Of a stretch of DNA of 64,000 bases, positions 8,674 to 17,415 are shown piece by piece; the stretch's first letter is position 1, and the number at the start of each line of letters is the position of its first letter. The notes beneath the pieces were generated by a model. The model was not told where the DNA came from. It did not search any database and worked only from the letters and a program-made list of their open reading frames with translations. The translations under genes were made by a program, and so were the position numbers. Source of the stretch: Solirubrobacterales bacterium (GTDB lineage Bacteria; Actinomycetota; Thermoleophilia; Solirubrobacterales; 70-9); assembly GCA_030152805.1 (NCBI GenBank), contig JASLIG010000123.1:1-64000 (forward strand), given 5' to 3'.

Positions 8674-11171
8674 AGGGCTCCCTCTTTACCTTCGCCGCCG
8701 GCCGTCGCTCGAAGTGGATCGTCTTCGCGATCTGGTTCCTGGTGATCTTCATCGCCGCCGGGCCGGCCAACCTGCCGGGCAAGTTCGAAGACGCCGAAAG
8801 CAACGAGGCGACCTCCTACCTGCCCGGCAGCGCCGAATCGACCAAGGCGCTCGACGCGACCGAATCCCTGCAGAACGGCGAAATCGCGCCGGCGGTGATC
8901 ATCTACAGGCGCGCCTCGGGCCTCACCGCCGCCGACCGCCGCACGATCGAAGAAGACGTCGGCAAGATGACCCAAAAGCGCTACCCGGGCGTGATCGCGG
9001 ACGGTGCGACTGCTGCCTCGGGCGGCAAGGAGCAGGCACGCGGACCGGCGGCCAAAGCCGCCCTGGCGAACCAGCCGCCCGGATGCGCCGGCCCGACCAG
9101 CACCGTGCCCGGCCAGCCGGCCGACTACGCGCCCTTCGTCGGCCCGATCTGCTCCCGCGACGGCAAGGCGGCGATCATCACCGCCTACATCAAAGCCGAA
9201 GGCGAGGGGGAACGAATCGTCGACCCGGTCAAGGACTGGCGCGACGAGATCACCGACCCCGGCGGCGGCCTCGAGGTGAAGATCACCGGCGGCGCCGGCT
9301 TCTCCGCCGACGCGATCGAAGTCTTCGAAGGCATCAACGGGACGCTGCTGCTGGCCGCGCTCAGCCTCGTGATCTTCCTGCTGATCGTCATCTACCGCTC
9401 GCCGATGTTCTTCCTCATCCCGCTCGCCTCGGTGATCTTCGCCGAGACGCTCTCGCGCTCGATCGGCTACGGGGTCTCCGAGCTGGGGGTGACGATCAAC
9501 GGCCAGTCGAGCTCGATCATGTCGGTGCTGGTGCTGGGGGCGGGCACCGACTACGCGCTGCTGCTCGTCGCCCGCTACCGCGAGGAGCTGCACCGGACCG
9601 TCGACAAGCACGAGGCGATGCGCACGGCGCTCGCCTCGGCCGGGCCGGCGATCTTCGCCTCGGCCGCCACGGTGATCGCGGCGCTGCTCTGCCTGACCAT
9701 CGCCAAGGTCAACGGCACCGCCGGCCTCGGCCCGATCGCCGCGATCGGCATCGCCTGCGCGGCGCTCTCGATGCTGACCCTGCTGCCGGCGCTGCTGACG
9801 ATCTTCGGCCGCCGCGCCTTCTGGCCGTTCGTGCCGCACACGCCGGAGACCGCGCCGAGCGCCGACGGGGTCTCCGAGCGGGCGCGGCGCTCGATCGTCG
9901 ACGGTTCGGGGTTCGGCGCCTTCGCCAGAGTCTTTCTCGCCTGCTTGCTGATCATCTTCCCGCCGGTCCTGATCCTGGTGCTGATCAACTGGCTCCTGCG
10001 CCGGCTCAGCGGACGGCGCATCCCCTCGCTGATCGTCGGCCCGCTCGACAAAGCGATCTTCACGCCCTACGAGATCCGCCGCCACCGGCTCGAGCACGCC
10101 GCCGACGTCACCCACGGGTTCTGGGCACGGGTGGGACAGCGGGTCGCTGCCTCGCCGCGCCGGGTGATGGGCGGCTCGATCGTCATCCTGCTTGTCCTCT
10201 GCGGCGGCTTCGCCTTCTTCTCGACCGAACTGACCAGCGAAGACAGCTACCGCACCGAAGTCGAATCGGTCGAAGGCCAGCACCTGCTCGATAAGAGCTT
10301 CCCCTCCGGGACGACCGCGCTCACCGACATCGTCGTGCCGGACCGCGCCGACGTCCCGGCCGTTCGGCGGTCGGTTGCCCAGGTGGACGGCGTCGAGGCG
10401 GTCTCCGGGCCCGTGGCGGAGGGCCCTCCCGGCATCCTGGTCCAGGGAGTCCTCGAACCGAACCCGTACTCGACCGAGGCCTTCGACCTGGTCGATCCGA
10501 TCCGGGAAGCGGCCCACTCGGTCGCTCCGGGCACGCTGGTCGGCGGGCCGACCGCAGTCGAATTCGACGTCCGCGACGCCGCCGGCTGGGACTCGATCGT
10601 GATCCCACCGCTGATCCTGATCGTGGTCCTGCTGATCCTGATCGCCCTGCTTCGCGCCGTGGCGGCGCCACTGGTCCTGATCGGGACCGTGATCCTCAGC
10701 TTCCTCGCCGCGCTCGGGGTGGGCTACTTCGTCATCGACGTGATCTTCGGCTTCCCCGGCTCCGACCCCTCGATGCCACTCTTCGCCTTCGTCTTCCTCG
10801 TCGCCCTGGGAGTCGACTACAACATCTTCCTGATTGCCCGCGCCCGCGAGGAGACAATCGCCCACGGCTCCGAACAGGGAATCCTGCGGGCGCTCGCGGT
10901 CACCGGCGGCGTCATCACCAGCGCCGGCATCGTCCTCGCCGGCACCTTCTCGGTACTGGCCGTCCTCCCCCTCACCTTCCTCACTGAGCTCGGCTTCGTA
11001 GTTGCCTTCGGCGTCCTCCTCGACACCTTCCTCGTCCGCAGCGTCCTCGTCCCATCGATCGCCCTCAGCCTCGGCGACAAGTTCTGGTGGCCCTCGGCGC
11101 TCTCCAGGCCAAGGGACGACACCGGCGGAGCTTCGCCAGCCGGTATCGAGCGCGAGCCGGCCCGCCCCTAG
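8670..11171 (+). CDS. MMPL-family RND transporter
   Basis: 833 residues with the two-fold MMPL plan: a first membrane helix (about 14-32), a soluble loop, five clustered helices, then a repeat of the same. The conserved Asp-Tyr pairs of the proton path are visible as GAGTDYALLLVARYREE in the first half and ALGVDYNIFLIARAREE in the second. Such proteins export lipids, siderophores or drugs in actinobacteria; the cargo here is unknown. The GTG start overlaps the YyaL stop (GTGA). Confidence 0.92.
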   Translation: MKGSLFTFAAGRRSKWIVFAIWFLVIFIAAGPANLPGKFEDAESNEATSYLPGSAESTKALDATESLQNGEIAPAVIIYRRASGLTAADRRTIEEDVGKMTQKRYPGVIADGATAASGGKEQARGPAAKAALANQPPGCAGPTSTVPGQPADYAPFVGPICSRDGKAAIITAYIKAEGEGERIVDPVKDWRDEITDPGGGLEVKITGGAGFSADAIEVFEGINGTLLLAALSLVIFLLIVIYRSPMFFLIPLASVIFAETLSRSIGYGVSELGVTINGQSSSIMSVLVLGAGTDYALLLVARYREELHRTVDKHEAMRTALASAGPAIFASAATVIAALLCLTIAKVNGTAGLGPIAAIGIACAALSMLTLLPALLTIFGRRAFWPFVPHTPETAPSADGVSERARRSIVDGSGFGAFARVFLACLLIIFPPVLILVLINWLLRRLSGRRIPSLIVGPLDKAIFTPYEIRRHRLEHAADVTHGFWARVGQRVAASPRRVMGGSIVILLVLCGGFAFFSTELTSEDSYRTEVESVEGQHLLDKSFPSGTTALTDIVVPDRADVPAVRRSVAQVDGVEAVSGPVAEGPPGILVQGVLEPNPYSTEAFDLVDPIREAAHSVAPGTLVGGPTAVEFDVRDAAGWDSIVIPPLILIVVLLILIALLRAVAAPLVLIGTVILSFLAALGVGYFVIDVIFGFPGSDPSMPLFAFVFLVALGVDYNIFLIARAREETIAHGSEQGILRALAVTGGVITSAGIVLAGTFSVLAVLPLTFLTELGFVVAFGVLLDTFLVRSVLVPSIALSLGDKFWWPSALSRPRDDTGGASPAGIEREPARP

Positions 11172-11190
11172 CGCTCCTCGCGCCGAGCCG

Positions 11191-12543
11191 CTATAGGACG
11201 GGCAGAAACTGCTCGATCTCGTACGGAGTCACTTGCACCCGGTACTCGTCCCACTCCTGCCGCTTGATCTCGACGAAGCGGCGGAAGGTGTGCTCGCCGA
11301 GCGTGCGCAGGACCAGCTCGGACTCCGCCGCGACCTCGATCGCCTCGCCCAGCGTCGCCGGCAGTTGCTCGATCCCCTGGTGGGCGAGCTCCTCGGGCGA
11401 GAGGTGGTAGAGGTTCTGCTCCATCGGCTCGGGCAGCTCGTAGCCCTTCTCGATCCCTTCCAGGCCGGCCTGCAGCATGCCGGCGAAGCAGAGGTAGGGG
11501 TTGCAGGCGGGGTCGGGGCAGCGCAGCTCGGCCCGCGTCGCCCCCTCCTTGCCGGGGTGATAGAGCGGCACGCGGATCAGGGCTGAGCGGTTGCGGCGCG
11601 ACCAGGCCAGGTAGACGGGGGCCTCGAAGCCGGGCACGAGGCGCTTGTAGGAGTTGACCCACTGGGCGAAGAGCGGTGAGATCTCGCGCGCGTGCTTGAG
11701 CTGGCCGGCGATGAAGGCCTTCGCCGTCGGCGAGAGGAAGTACTGGTCGTCGGGGTCGAAGAAGGCGTTCTTGCCGCCTTTTGTCAGCGACTGGTGCACG
11801 TGCATGCCGGAGCCGTTCTCGCCGAAGAGGGGCTTGGGCATGAAGGTCGCGTGCCAGCCGTATTTCATCGCGTACTCCTTGACCACGATGCGGTAGGTCA
11901 TGCAGTCATCGGCCATCGCCAGCGCGTTCTTGTAGCGCATGTCGACCTCGTGCTGGGAGGGACCGACCTCGTGGTGGGTGTACTCGACGTGGATCCCCAT
12001 CTTCTCCAGCGCCAGCACGGTGTCGCGGCGCACGTCGGAGCCGGCGTCGAGCGTGGTCAGGTCGAAGTAGCCGCCCTCATCCAGCCCCTCGGGCACGCCG
12101 CCCTCGGGCTTGGCCGAGCGAAAGTAGAAGAACTCGAGCTCGGGCCCGATGTTGAAAGCGTCGAAGCCCATCTCCTCGGCCCGTTTCAGGGCCCGCTTCA
12201 TGATCCAGCGGGGGTCGCCCTCGTAGGGGTCGCCGCCGGGCACCTGGATGTCGCAGAACATCCGCGCCACCGCGTTCTCGCCCTCGGGGCGCCAGGGGAT
12301 CAGGGCGAAGGTGGAGGGGTCGGGCATGGCGATCATGTCGGACTCCTCGATCGGGTTGAAGCCGGTGATCGAGGAGCCGTCGAAGCCCATGCCGCCCTCG
12401 AAGGCGTCATCCAGCTCCGAGGCGTTGATCGAGAAGCTCTTGAGCTGGCCGAGGACGTCGGTGAACCAGAGGCGTACGAAGCGCACGCCGGCGTCCTTGA
12501 CGATCTGGGCGACGTCGGCGGGGCTCTTCGGTTGGTCTGCCAT
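11191..12543 (-). CDS. glnA: Glutamine synthetase, type I
   Basis: 450 residues counted from the ATG at 12543, preceded by AGGAGG at good spacing; a longer frame upstream lacks support. It makes glutamine from glutamate, ammonia and ATP. Visible motifs include MGFDGSSITGF and NIGPELEFFYF in the N-terminal and catalytic regions. Its size and C-terminal NLYHLSPEEL region resemble the GSI-alpha or GlnA2-like group rather than the adenylylated GSI-beta group, in which this site reads NLYDLP. It is convergent with the MMPL gene and has no nitrogen-regulation gene beside it. Confidence 0.95.
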   Translation of the reverse strand: MADQPKSPADVAQIVKDAGVRFVRLWFTDVLGQLKSFSINASELDDAFEGGMGFDGSSITGFNPIEESDMIAMPDPSTFALIPWRPEGENAVARMFCDIQVPGGDPYEGDPRWIMKRALKRAEEMGFDAFNIGPELEFFYFRSAKPEGGVPEGLDEGGYFDLTTLDAGSDVRRDTVLALEKMGIHVEYTHHEVGPSQHEVDMRYKNALAMADDCMTYRIVVKEYAMKYGWHATFMPKPLFGENGSGMHVHQSLTKGGKNAFFDPDDQYFLSPTAKAFIAGQLKHAREISPLFAQWVNSYKRLVPGFEAPVYLAWSRRNRSALIRVPLYHPGKEGATRAELRCPDPACNPYLCFAGMLQAGLEGIEKGYELPEPMEQNLYHLSPEELAHQGIEQLPATLGEAIEVAAESELVLRTLGEHTFRRFVEIKRQEWDEYRVQVTPYEIEQFLPVL

Positions 12544-12741
12544 GTTCGGGGCCTCCTGGGCTCGCGCTTGTCGGCTTCGAGCGCGCAACGATAGGCGAAG
12601 CGGCGCGAGGGGTGAACCGAAGGCGTGCGGATCTACGTATCCGGGTAGAGAGCAACTGCTCGTGCGCGGGGCCGGTGGCGATCCTTAAGCAACCGCGAAG
12701 CCTCCCCGGGCAACTTGCAGGTCAACCGAAAAGCAGGTATA

Positions 12742-12758
12742 ACTTACGAGACGTAAGT
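12742..12758. promoter_or_regulatory. 17-bp dyad upstream of the CMD gene
   Basis: ACTTACG and CGTAAGT form perfect 7-bp arms around AGA. The site sits about 80 bp before the GTG of the carboxymuconolactone-decarboxylase-like gene, in an AT-rich stretch likely to hold its promoter. It has the form of a dimeric repressor site; the regulator is not identified. Confidence 0.45.
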
Positions 12759-12840
12759 AGCTGGCTGAAAGTAAAGTAAAGGCCATATAAAGGCTCTGTA
12801 AAGCGGAATCTCCCCGATCAGAGCTGGAGGCGGATGCAAC

Positions 12841-13407
12841 GTGACAGTTAAAACAGACGTGAGCAGGTTCCAGATCCACGACGAGTTGACGGCACCTGAC
12901 GAGAGCGCCCCCCTGATCAAAACGATCCAAGCCACGGGCGGCGCGGTCACCAAGTTTGTCGGCGTGCTGGCCGGCGCGCCGGCGGTCCTGCGCGCCTACA
13001 CGCGGATGCGCTCGGAGCTTCGTGGCGGCGTGCTGCCGCGGGCGACGCGCGAGCGGATCGCGCTGGCGGTCGCCGAGTACCGCGACGACACCTACAGCAT
13101 CGCCCAACACGCGAAGTCGGCGCGCGGCGCCGGCCTCGGCCTCGACGAGGTCTCGCGGGCGAGGAGCTTCACCTCCAACGATCCCAAGGAGGCGGCGCTG
13201 CTCGAGTACCTGCACGGCGCGCTCGAGGCCAACGGCCACCCGCCGCTCCACCTCCACGAGGAGGCGCGGGAGATCGGCTGGAGCGATGAGGAGCTGCTCG
13301 AGGCGGTCGCGCATCTGGCGCTGAACGAGTTTCAGAGCCTGATCGCGGGGGCGGCTGAGCTGCCCAAAGACCAGAGCGGGCCTAGGGTTCTTCCCTCGGT
13401 TGCGTAG
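12841..13407 (+). CDS. Carboxymuconolactone decarboxylase-like (AhpD fold) protein without cysteines
   Basis: 188 residues from GTG, with GGAGG ten bases upstream. The block ATRERIALAVAEYRDDTYSIAQHAKSARGAGL matches the core of the CMD/AhpD family, and a second helical repeat follows (EAREIGWSDEELLEAVAHLALNEF). In AhpD-type members this core carries a CxxC redox pair next to the His; here the place reads YSIAQH and the protein has no such cysteines. A peroxidase-reductase role is therefore unlikely, and its function is open. A 17-bp dyad lies upstream and a long hairpin directly follows the stop. Confidence 0.78.
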   Translation: MTVKTDVSRFQIHDELTAPDESAPLIKTIQATGGAVTKFVGVLAGAPAVLRAYTRMRSELRGGVLPRATRERIALAVAEYRDDTYSIAQHAKSARGAGLGLDEVSRARSFTSNDPKEAALLEYLHGALEANGHPPLHLHEEAREIGWSDEELLEAVAHLALNEFQSLIAGAAELPKDQSGPRVLPSVA

Positions 13408-13408
13408 A

Positions 13409-13515
13409 GGGTTCGGCTACCCCTCCCGGCTCAAACTTTTTCGGTGGATTGGCTACCGCCGTCCGAGAGTTGGATTGCCGAAAAAGTACAAGCCGCCGGG
13501 AGGGCACCCGAACCC
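13409..13515. repeat. Long hairpin element, copy A
   Basis: Left arm 13409-13444 and right arm 13478-13515 are largely complementary: GGGTTCGG with CCGAACCC at the outside, CCCTCCCGGC with GCCGGGAGGG in the middle, and ACTTTTTCGG with CCGAAAAAGT around a 33-nt loop. It begins just after the stop of the CMD gene and lies before the end of a convergent gene, so it may stop transcription from both sides. A second member of the family is at 50410-50522. Confidence 0.7.
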
Positions 13516-13578
13516 TTTCTAGGGACCAAAGAAGACCGCGGGGGGCGGGCAGACCAGCTGCCCACTTCTTGAAGCTTG

Positions 13579-14274
13579 TTAGTCCTCTACGACGGTGACG
13601 GTGTAGAGGAGGCGGGCTGTTGAGTAGCGGCAGCCGTATTCGGCTCGGCGGCCGATTTGTTGTTGGGGTTCGCCTTGGCGGACGTCGGTGGAGTTGACGC
13701 ACTTGCCGGCTTCGCGGGAGGCGCGCCAGGCATTGTTCGAGGCGAGGCCCTGGGCGAAGGCCGGGGCCCAGGTGGGCACGGTTAGGCCGACGATATCGCC
13801 GGCCTTGACCGGGAGTGAGGCGCCGAACTTGACCGTCTGGCCGAGGTAGGGGCTGAGGACGTGGATCGAGCCCTGGGAGCGCAGTTCGTAGCGGGGCGGG
13901 TTGGTGCCGGGAACGCGGCGAAGGATCGCCAGGCGGGCCTCCGGAGGCGTGCCGAAGAAGCCGTTGAAGAAGGAGCGTTGGCTGCTGGTTGGCTCGGAGA
14001 GGGTGAGCGTCCAGGACTTGACCTTGCCGTCGCGGCGCACGCGGAACGGCAGCGAGCCCTGCCCGGTGCTGACCTGGAAGCCGGTGACACTGCCGATTGC
14101 CTGGCAGGGAGAGCCGGGACAAGACGGGTCGGGCGTCGTCGCGGTGTCGCCCAGAACGACGGTCGTGTGGGGCTTTTCTGGTGTTTCCGGGGCAGCGGCG
14201 CTGGCGCTGCCGGCCAGTACAACGAGGAGCGCCAGCAGGCTCGCGTAAACGGCTGCTTGCAGAAACCTCGACAT
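13579..14274 (-). CDS. Secreted protein of unknown function
   Basis: 231 residues from the ATG at 14274, which has a GAGAGGAG site in front. Residues 1-27 form a clear signal peptide (MSRFLQAAVYASLLALLVVL, then AGSASA). The mature part is predicted to be mostly beta, with three or four cysteines (PSCPGSPCQ near the start, KCVN and YGCRY near the end), and no enzyme motif that I recognise. It is probably exported to the cell surface or medium. Its 3' end faces hairpin A. Confidence 0.7.
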   Translation of the reverse strand: MSRFLQAAVYASLLALLVVLAGSASAAAPETPEKPHTTVVLGDTATTPDPSCPGSPCQAIGSVTGFQVSTGQGSLPFRVRRDGKVKSWTLTLSEPTSSQRSFFNGFFGTPPEARLAILRRVPGTNPPRYELRSQGSIHVLSPYLGQTVKFGASLPVKAGDIVGLTVPTWAPAFAQGLASNNAWRASREAGKCVNSTDVRQGEPQQQIGRRAEYGCRYSTARLLYTVTVVED

Positions 14275-14343
14275 TCGTGTGCTCCTCTCGTTGGAAACCT
14301 GCCCGTTCCGGGGCAGATTAGCCATGAAACCGCGAAATCCTGC

Positions 14344-14859
14344 TTAGTCGCGGTGCTTGCTCGAACCGAGGGCGACCGCGTAGCGGACCGTGTCCACGCC
14401 TTCGAAGCCAAGCGCGAGGCGGGCGCCGTTGGTGAGGTCGAAATCGTTGCCCGGCGTATAGGGCCCGCGATCGATCACCCGCGTGACCAACGTGTGCCCG
14501 TGGTAGGAGAACTTGACCGTGGTGCCGCAGGGAAGCGTGCGGTGGGCGACGCCGATCGTCCCCGGGTACAGAGTCTGGCCGCAGGCCGTGCCGTTGCCGT
14601 AGAGGCCCGGCCCGTACCAGGTCGCGCCGGCGGTCCGCATCGGGCTGCTGAAGGCGATCCCCTGCGCGGGGATGCTTTCGACGGTGGGCGCACCGGTGAT
14701 GCCGCCCGTCTGCGCCTTGGCTGCGAGGGGCGCCAGAGCCAGGGAGAGCAGCGCGCCCGCCAGGGCCAGCCAGCGCAACCAGCGCGAAGTGGCGCTGCCA
14801 CCCGCGTGCGCGCCTCCCGATTGATATTTCCGCCCGTAGCGGTTCCAGCCTGCCTTCAT
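14344..14859 (-). CDS. RlpA-like double-psi beta-barrel protein
   Basis: 171 residues with one membrane helix or signal segment at about 25-47. The C-terminal 95 residues match the RlpA-like DPBB domain: WYGPGLYGNGTACGQTL, GVAHRTLPCGTTVKF and VIDRGPYTPGNDFDLT, the last with the conserved Asp. Family members are septal lytic transglycosylases or cell wall-binding proteins. No SPOR or LysM domain is present. It most likely acts outside the membrane on peptidoglycan; catalytic activity is not proven by sequence. Confidence 0.85.
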   Translation of the reverse strand: MKAGWNRYGRKYQSGGAHAGGSATSRWLRWLALAGALLSLALAPLAAKAQTGGITGAPTVESIPAQGIAFSSPMRTAGATWYGPGLYGNGTACGQTLYPGTIGVAHRTLPCGTTVKFSYHGHTLVTRVIDRGPYTPGNDFDLTNGARLALGFEGVDTVRYAVALGSSKHRD

Positions 14860-15042
14860 AGCTCTCTGCGACGCTTACGGGGTTAGCTGACGGGCTCGCG
14901 CTGAAAGAGCTGCGCTACGCGGCAGATGCCGGCGATTCGCCCCAACAATTGGGTCCCCCGCTCCTCGCGATATGTGGGCGAAGATTCAGCGGAAGTTCGC
15001 GGCAGATTAGCAAACGCTAAGACAGAATTTGCGAAGCCCTTG

Positions 15043-15069
15043 AAAAAGGCCCCCTTGCGGGGGCCTTTT
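15043..15069 (-). terminator. Rho-independent terminator of rnpB
   Basis: AAAAGGCCCCC and GGGGGCCTTTT (15044-15054, 15059-15069) form a perfect 11-bp stem with a TTGC loop. Read on the minus strand it ends in a U run and lies immediately downstream of the RNase P RNA. Confidence 0.85.
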
Positions 15070-15072
15070 CGT

Positions 15073-15437
15073 TAGCGGGCCTGTAAGCCGGATCCTGTCG
15101 TGAGCGACCATCTGTCTCCCGGGGCCAAAGCCCCGGGGGCCGCCGCAGCGGCCTGCGGCCTACCTGGACCTCGCCGGGCGGGGTCGACGGTCCTGCTTGG
15201 CCTTGCACCTGACGGGGTTTGCCTGGCCGCCGCGTCACCGCGACGCCGGTGCGCTCTTACCGCACCATTTCACCTTTGCCTGTTCGCGACTCACGTGTGG
15301 CCGCGTCATCGGCTGTGTATTTCTGTGGCACTTTCCCGCGGGTTTCCCCGGGTGGGTATGACCCACCGCCATGCCCTGTGGTGTCCGGACTTTCCTCGAG
15401 GGGTTTTCTCTCCCCCCGCGGTCGCTCGGCCCGCCCA
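15073..15437 (-). ncRNA. rnpB: RNase P RNA
   Basis: The minus strand carries the conserved GAGGAAAGTCCGGAC block (15383-15397) near the 5' end and the 3'-terminal block GGATCCGGCTTACAGG. The ends pair as helix P1: GGCCCGC at 15428-15434 and GCGGGCC at 15075-15081. The length of about 365 nt suits a bacterial A-type RNA. It is the catalytic subunit that matures tRNA 5' ends. Exact ends are uncertain by several bases. Frames read across this region should not be taken as genes. Confidence 0.93.
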
Positions 15438-15496
15438 CCGATGGTAGCGCGACCCGCACGCGCTTGAGACAAATGCATCGAATATCCTGCGCGGCG

Positions 15497-16321
15497 ATGC
15501 CGGTAGCCGTCGTCACCGGAGCGGGCGGTGGTCTCGGCCGCGCTATCGCCCTGGAGCTGGGTAATCGCGGCTACCTCGTTCACGTCACCGACGTCGAGGC
15601 GGATGCAGCGGCCAGGACCGCCACCGAGATCGGCACGGGAGCGCGCTCGTCCGAGCTCGATGTGCGCGACGAGGCGGCCTGCCGCGCGCTGGCCACGGAA
15701 GCCGCGACGCGAGCCGGCTCACTCGATCTCTGGGTGAACAACGCCGGGGTGCTCCTAACAGGCAACTCCTGGCAGCAGGACGAGCCGGCCCGGCGGACGA
15801 TGCTCGAGGTCAACGCGCTCGGCACGATGAACGGAACGATCGCCGCCCTCGAGCCGATGATCGCCGCCGGTCGCGGCCACGTGATCAACATCGTCTCGCT
15901 TGCCGGCATCGTCGCCGCGCCCGGCGAGGTCAACTACTCGGCGAGCAAGCACGCGGCGATGGCCTTCACCCTTGGCACCCTCTTCGACCTCCGCCGCTCG
16001 GGCGTCGCGGGGGTGCATCTATCAGCGGTCTGCCCCGACGGCATCTGGACGCCGATGCTCGAGGACAAGCTGGAGGACACCGACGCCGCGGGCTCCTTCT
16101 CGGGCCAGCTGCTGACCGCCGAGAAGGTCGCCGCCGAGATCGGCAAGCTGACCGAGCACCCCCGCCCCATCCTGATCCTGCCCCGCTGGCGCGGCCTGCA
16201 GCTGCGCCTGCTCGACCTCTTCCCCCGCCTCACGCTGCGCCTGCTGCCGCTGGCGCTGGCGGATGCCCGGCGCAAACAGCGCCGTTACAAGAAGATGATC
16301 GAAGCAGGCCGATGGCCCTGA
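15497..16321 (+). CDS. Short-chain dehydrogenase/reductase
   Basis: 274 residues from the ATG at 15497, which begins right at the Rossmann strand. Motifs: TGAGGGLG for NAD(P) binding (residues 7-14), NNAGV near 85, the catalytic Ser in NIVSLAG and YSASKHA (Tyr, Lys). The C-terminus is extended and basic (RLLPLALADARRKQRRYKK), which may touch membrane lipid. The substrate cannot be predicted. Earlier in-frame starts would run into the rnpB promoter. Confidence 0.88.
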   Translation: MPVAVVTGAGGGLGRAIALELGNRGYLVHVTDVEADAAARTATEIGTGARSSELDVRDEAACRALATEAATRAGSLDLWVNNAGVLLTGNSWQQDEPARRTMLEVNALGTMNGTIAALEPMIAAGRGHVINIVSLAGIVAAPGEVNYSASKHAAMAFTLGTLFDLRRSGVAGVHLSAVCPDGIWTPMLEDKLEDTDAAGSFSGQLLTAEKVAAEIGKLTEHPRPILILPRWRGLQLRLLDLFPRLTLRLLPLALADARRKQRRYKKMIEAGRWP

Positions 16322-16336
16322 CAGCGCCTGGACCCG

Positions 16337-16954
16337 TCAGATCTTGCGGAAGACGCCGACTACCTTGCCCAAGACCGTCGCCTCGGTGGTCCGAATCGGC
16401 TTCATCGTCTCGTTCTCAGGCTGCAGGCGGATGTGGTCGTCCTCGCGGAAGAAGCGCTTGACCGTTGCCTCGTCGCCAATCAGGGCGACGACTATCTCGC
16501 CGTTGATGGCGTCATCAGCCGGCCGCACGACCACGTAGTCGTCCTCGAAGATGCCGGCGTCCACCATCGATTCGCCGCGCACTTTGAGGATGTAGTCGCC
16601 GTCCTCGCCACCGATCACGTCGGGAACTTCGATGTAGTCCTCGACGTTCTCTTCGGCGACGATCGGCTCGCCGGCGGCGACGTGGCCGACCAGCGGCAAC
16701 CCGTTGCCGGGCATGATCGTCTTCTTTGCCTTGTCGAAGAGCAGCTCGATCGCCCGCGGCTTGGAGGGATCGCGTTTGAGCAAGCCGATTTTCTCCAAGT
16801 TGGAGAGGTGCGCGTGCACCGTCGAGGACGAGTGCAGGCCAACCGCTTTGCCGATCTCCCGCACGGTCGGCGGATAGCCGGTCTTCGCCGCGTAGCGACG
16901 GATGAAGTCGAAGATCTCCTTCTGCCTCTTTGTCAGATCCAACTCCACGCCCAA
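16337..16954 (-). CDS. lexA: LexA repressor
   Basis: 205 residues. The N-terminal winged helix (LTKRQKEIFDFIRRYAAKTG, then PPTVREIGKAVGLHSSSTVHAHL) binds SOS boxes. The self-cleavage site is the Ala-Gly in HVAAGEPI, and the catalytic Ser and Lys are in RGESMVDAG and DEATVKRFF. On DNA damage, RecA filaments trigger cleavage and derepression. A consensus SOS box lies 35 bp upstream of the start, so it should regulate itself. Confidence 0.97.
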   Translation of the reverse strand: MGVELDLTKRQKEIFDFIRRYAAKTGYPPTVREIGKAVGLHSSSTVHAHLSNLEKIGLLKRDPSKPRAIELLFDKAKKTIMPGNGLPLVGHVAAGEPIVAEENVEDYIEVPDVIGGEDGDYILKVRGESMVDAGIFEDDYVVVRPADDAINGEIVVALIGDEATVKRFFREDDHIRLQPENETMKPIRTTEATVLGKVVGVFRKI

Positions 16955-16988
16955 CTCCCCTCCGCGACCCGCCGGGTTTCAAAACGCT

Positions 16989-17002
16989 CGAACACCTGTT
17001 CG
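16989..17002. promoter_or_regulatory. LexA (SOS) box
   Basis: CGAACACCTGTTCG matches the actinobacterial/Gram-positive SOS box (CGAAC, four bases, GTTCG). It lies in the lexA promoter, consistent with autoregulation. Confidence 0.88.
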
Positions 17003-17079
17003 CAACCATACCGCGCCCCCCGGACACTCGCAACCAAAAGCCCCGGATCGGCCGAACATCTAGAATCGTCGCCCCTCAA

Positions 17080-17165
<86 letters not shown>

Positions 17166-17219
17166 TTAAAAACTCCTGCAAATAGGAGCATTTCAATCAA
17201 AATCACGAATTTCGGCACT

Positions 17220-17255
17220 GCTGCCTTACGGTCCATTGCGGACCGTTTAGGCAGC
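17220..17255. repeat. Strong dyad between tRNA and integrase
   Basis: Left arm 17220-17234 (GCTGCCTTACGGTCC) and right arm 17240-17255 are complementary apart from one unpaired base, around ATTGC. Its place just inside the element, ahead of the integrase, suggests an integrase/excisionase binding site or a control hairpin; which one cannot be decided. Confidence 0.55.
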
Positions 17256-17415
17256 AACGCCGCATACCTCTACCGCACTACGAGGGTGCCCAGGCGTGAG
17301 CGAGACGTTTCCTCGCGCAGGGGAAGTTCGCCGGTTTTGTGCCGAGGACCCACCAAATGCGGCTGTCTGGAGTCTCAAATCCTCCTCCGCTAGGACACGT
17401 CTAAAAGGAGAAACG

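Noticed and set aside
8394..10865. A frame of 823 residues opposite the MMPL gene
   Set aside because: Its composition (Asp, Glu, Gly, Arg, His) is that of an antisense shadow in high-GC DNA; the plus strand encodes a clear transporter.
15100..15583. Several open frames of 70-115 residues on both strands
   Set aside because: They lie across the RNase P RNA gene, which explains the conserved sequence; none has a protein-like pattern or ribosome site.
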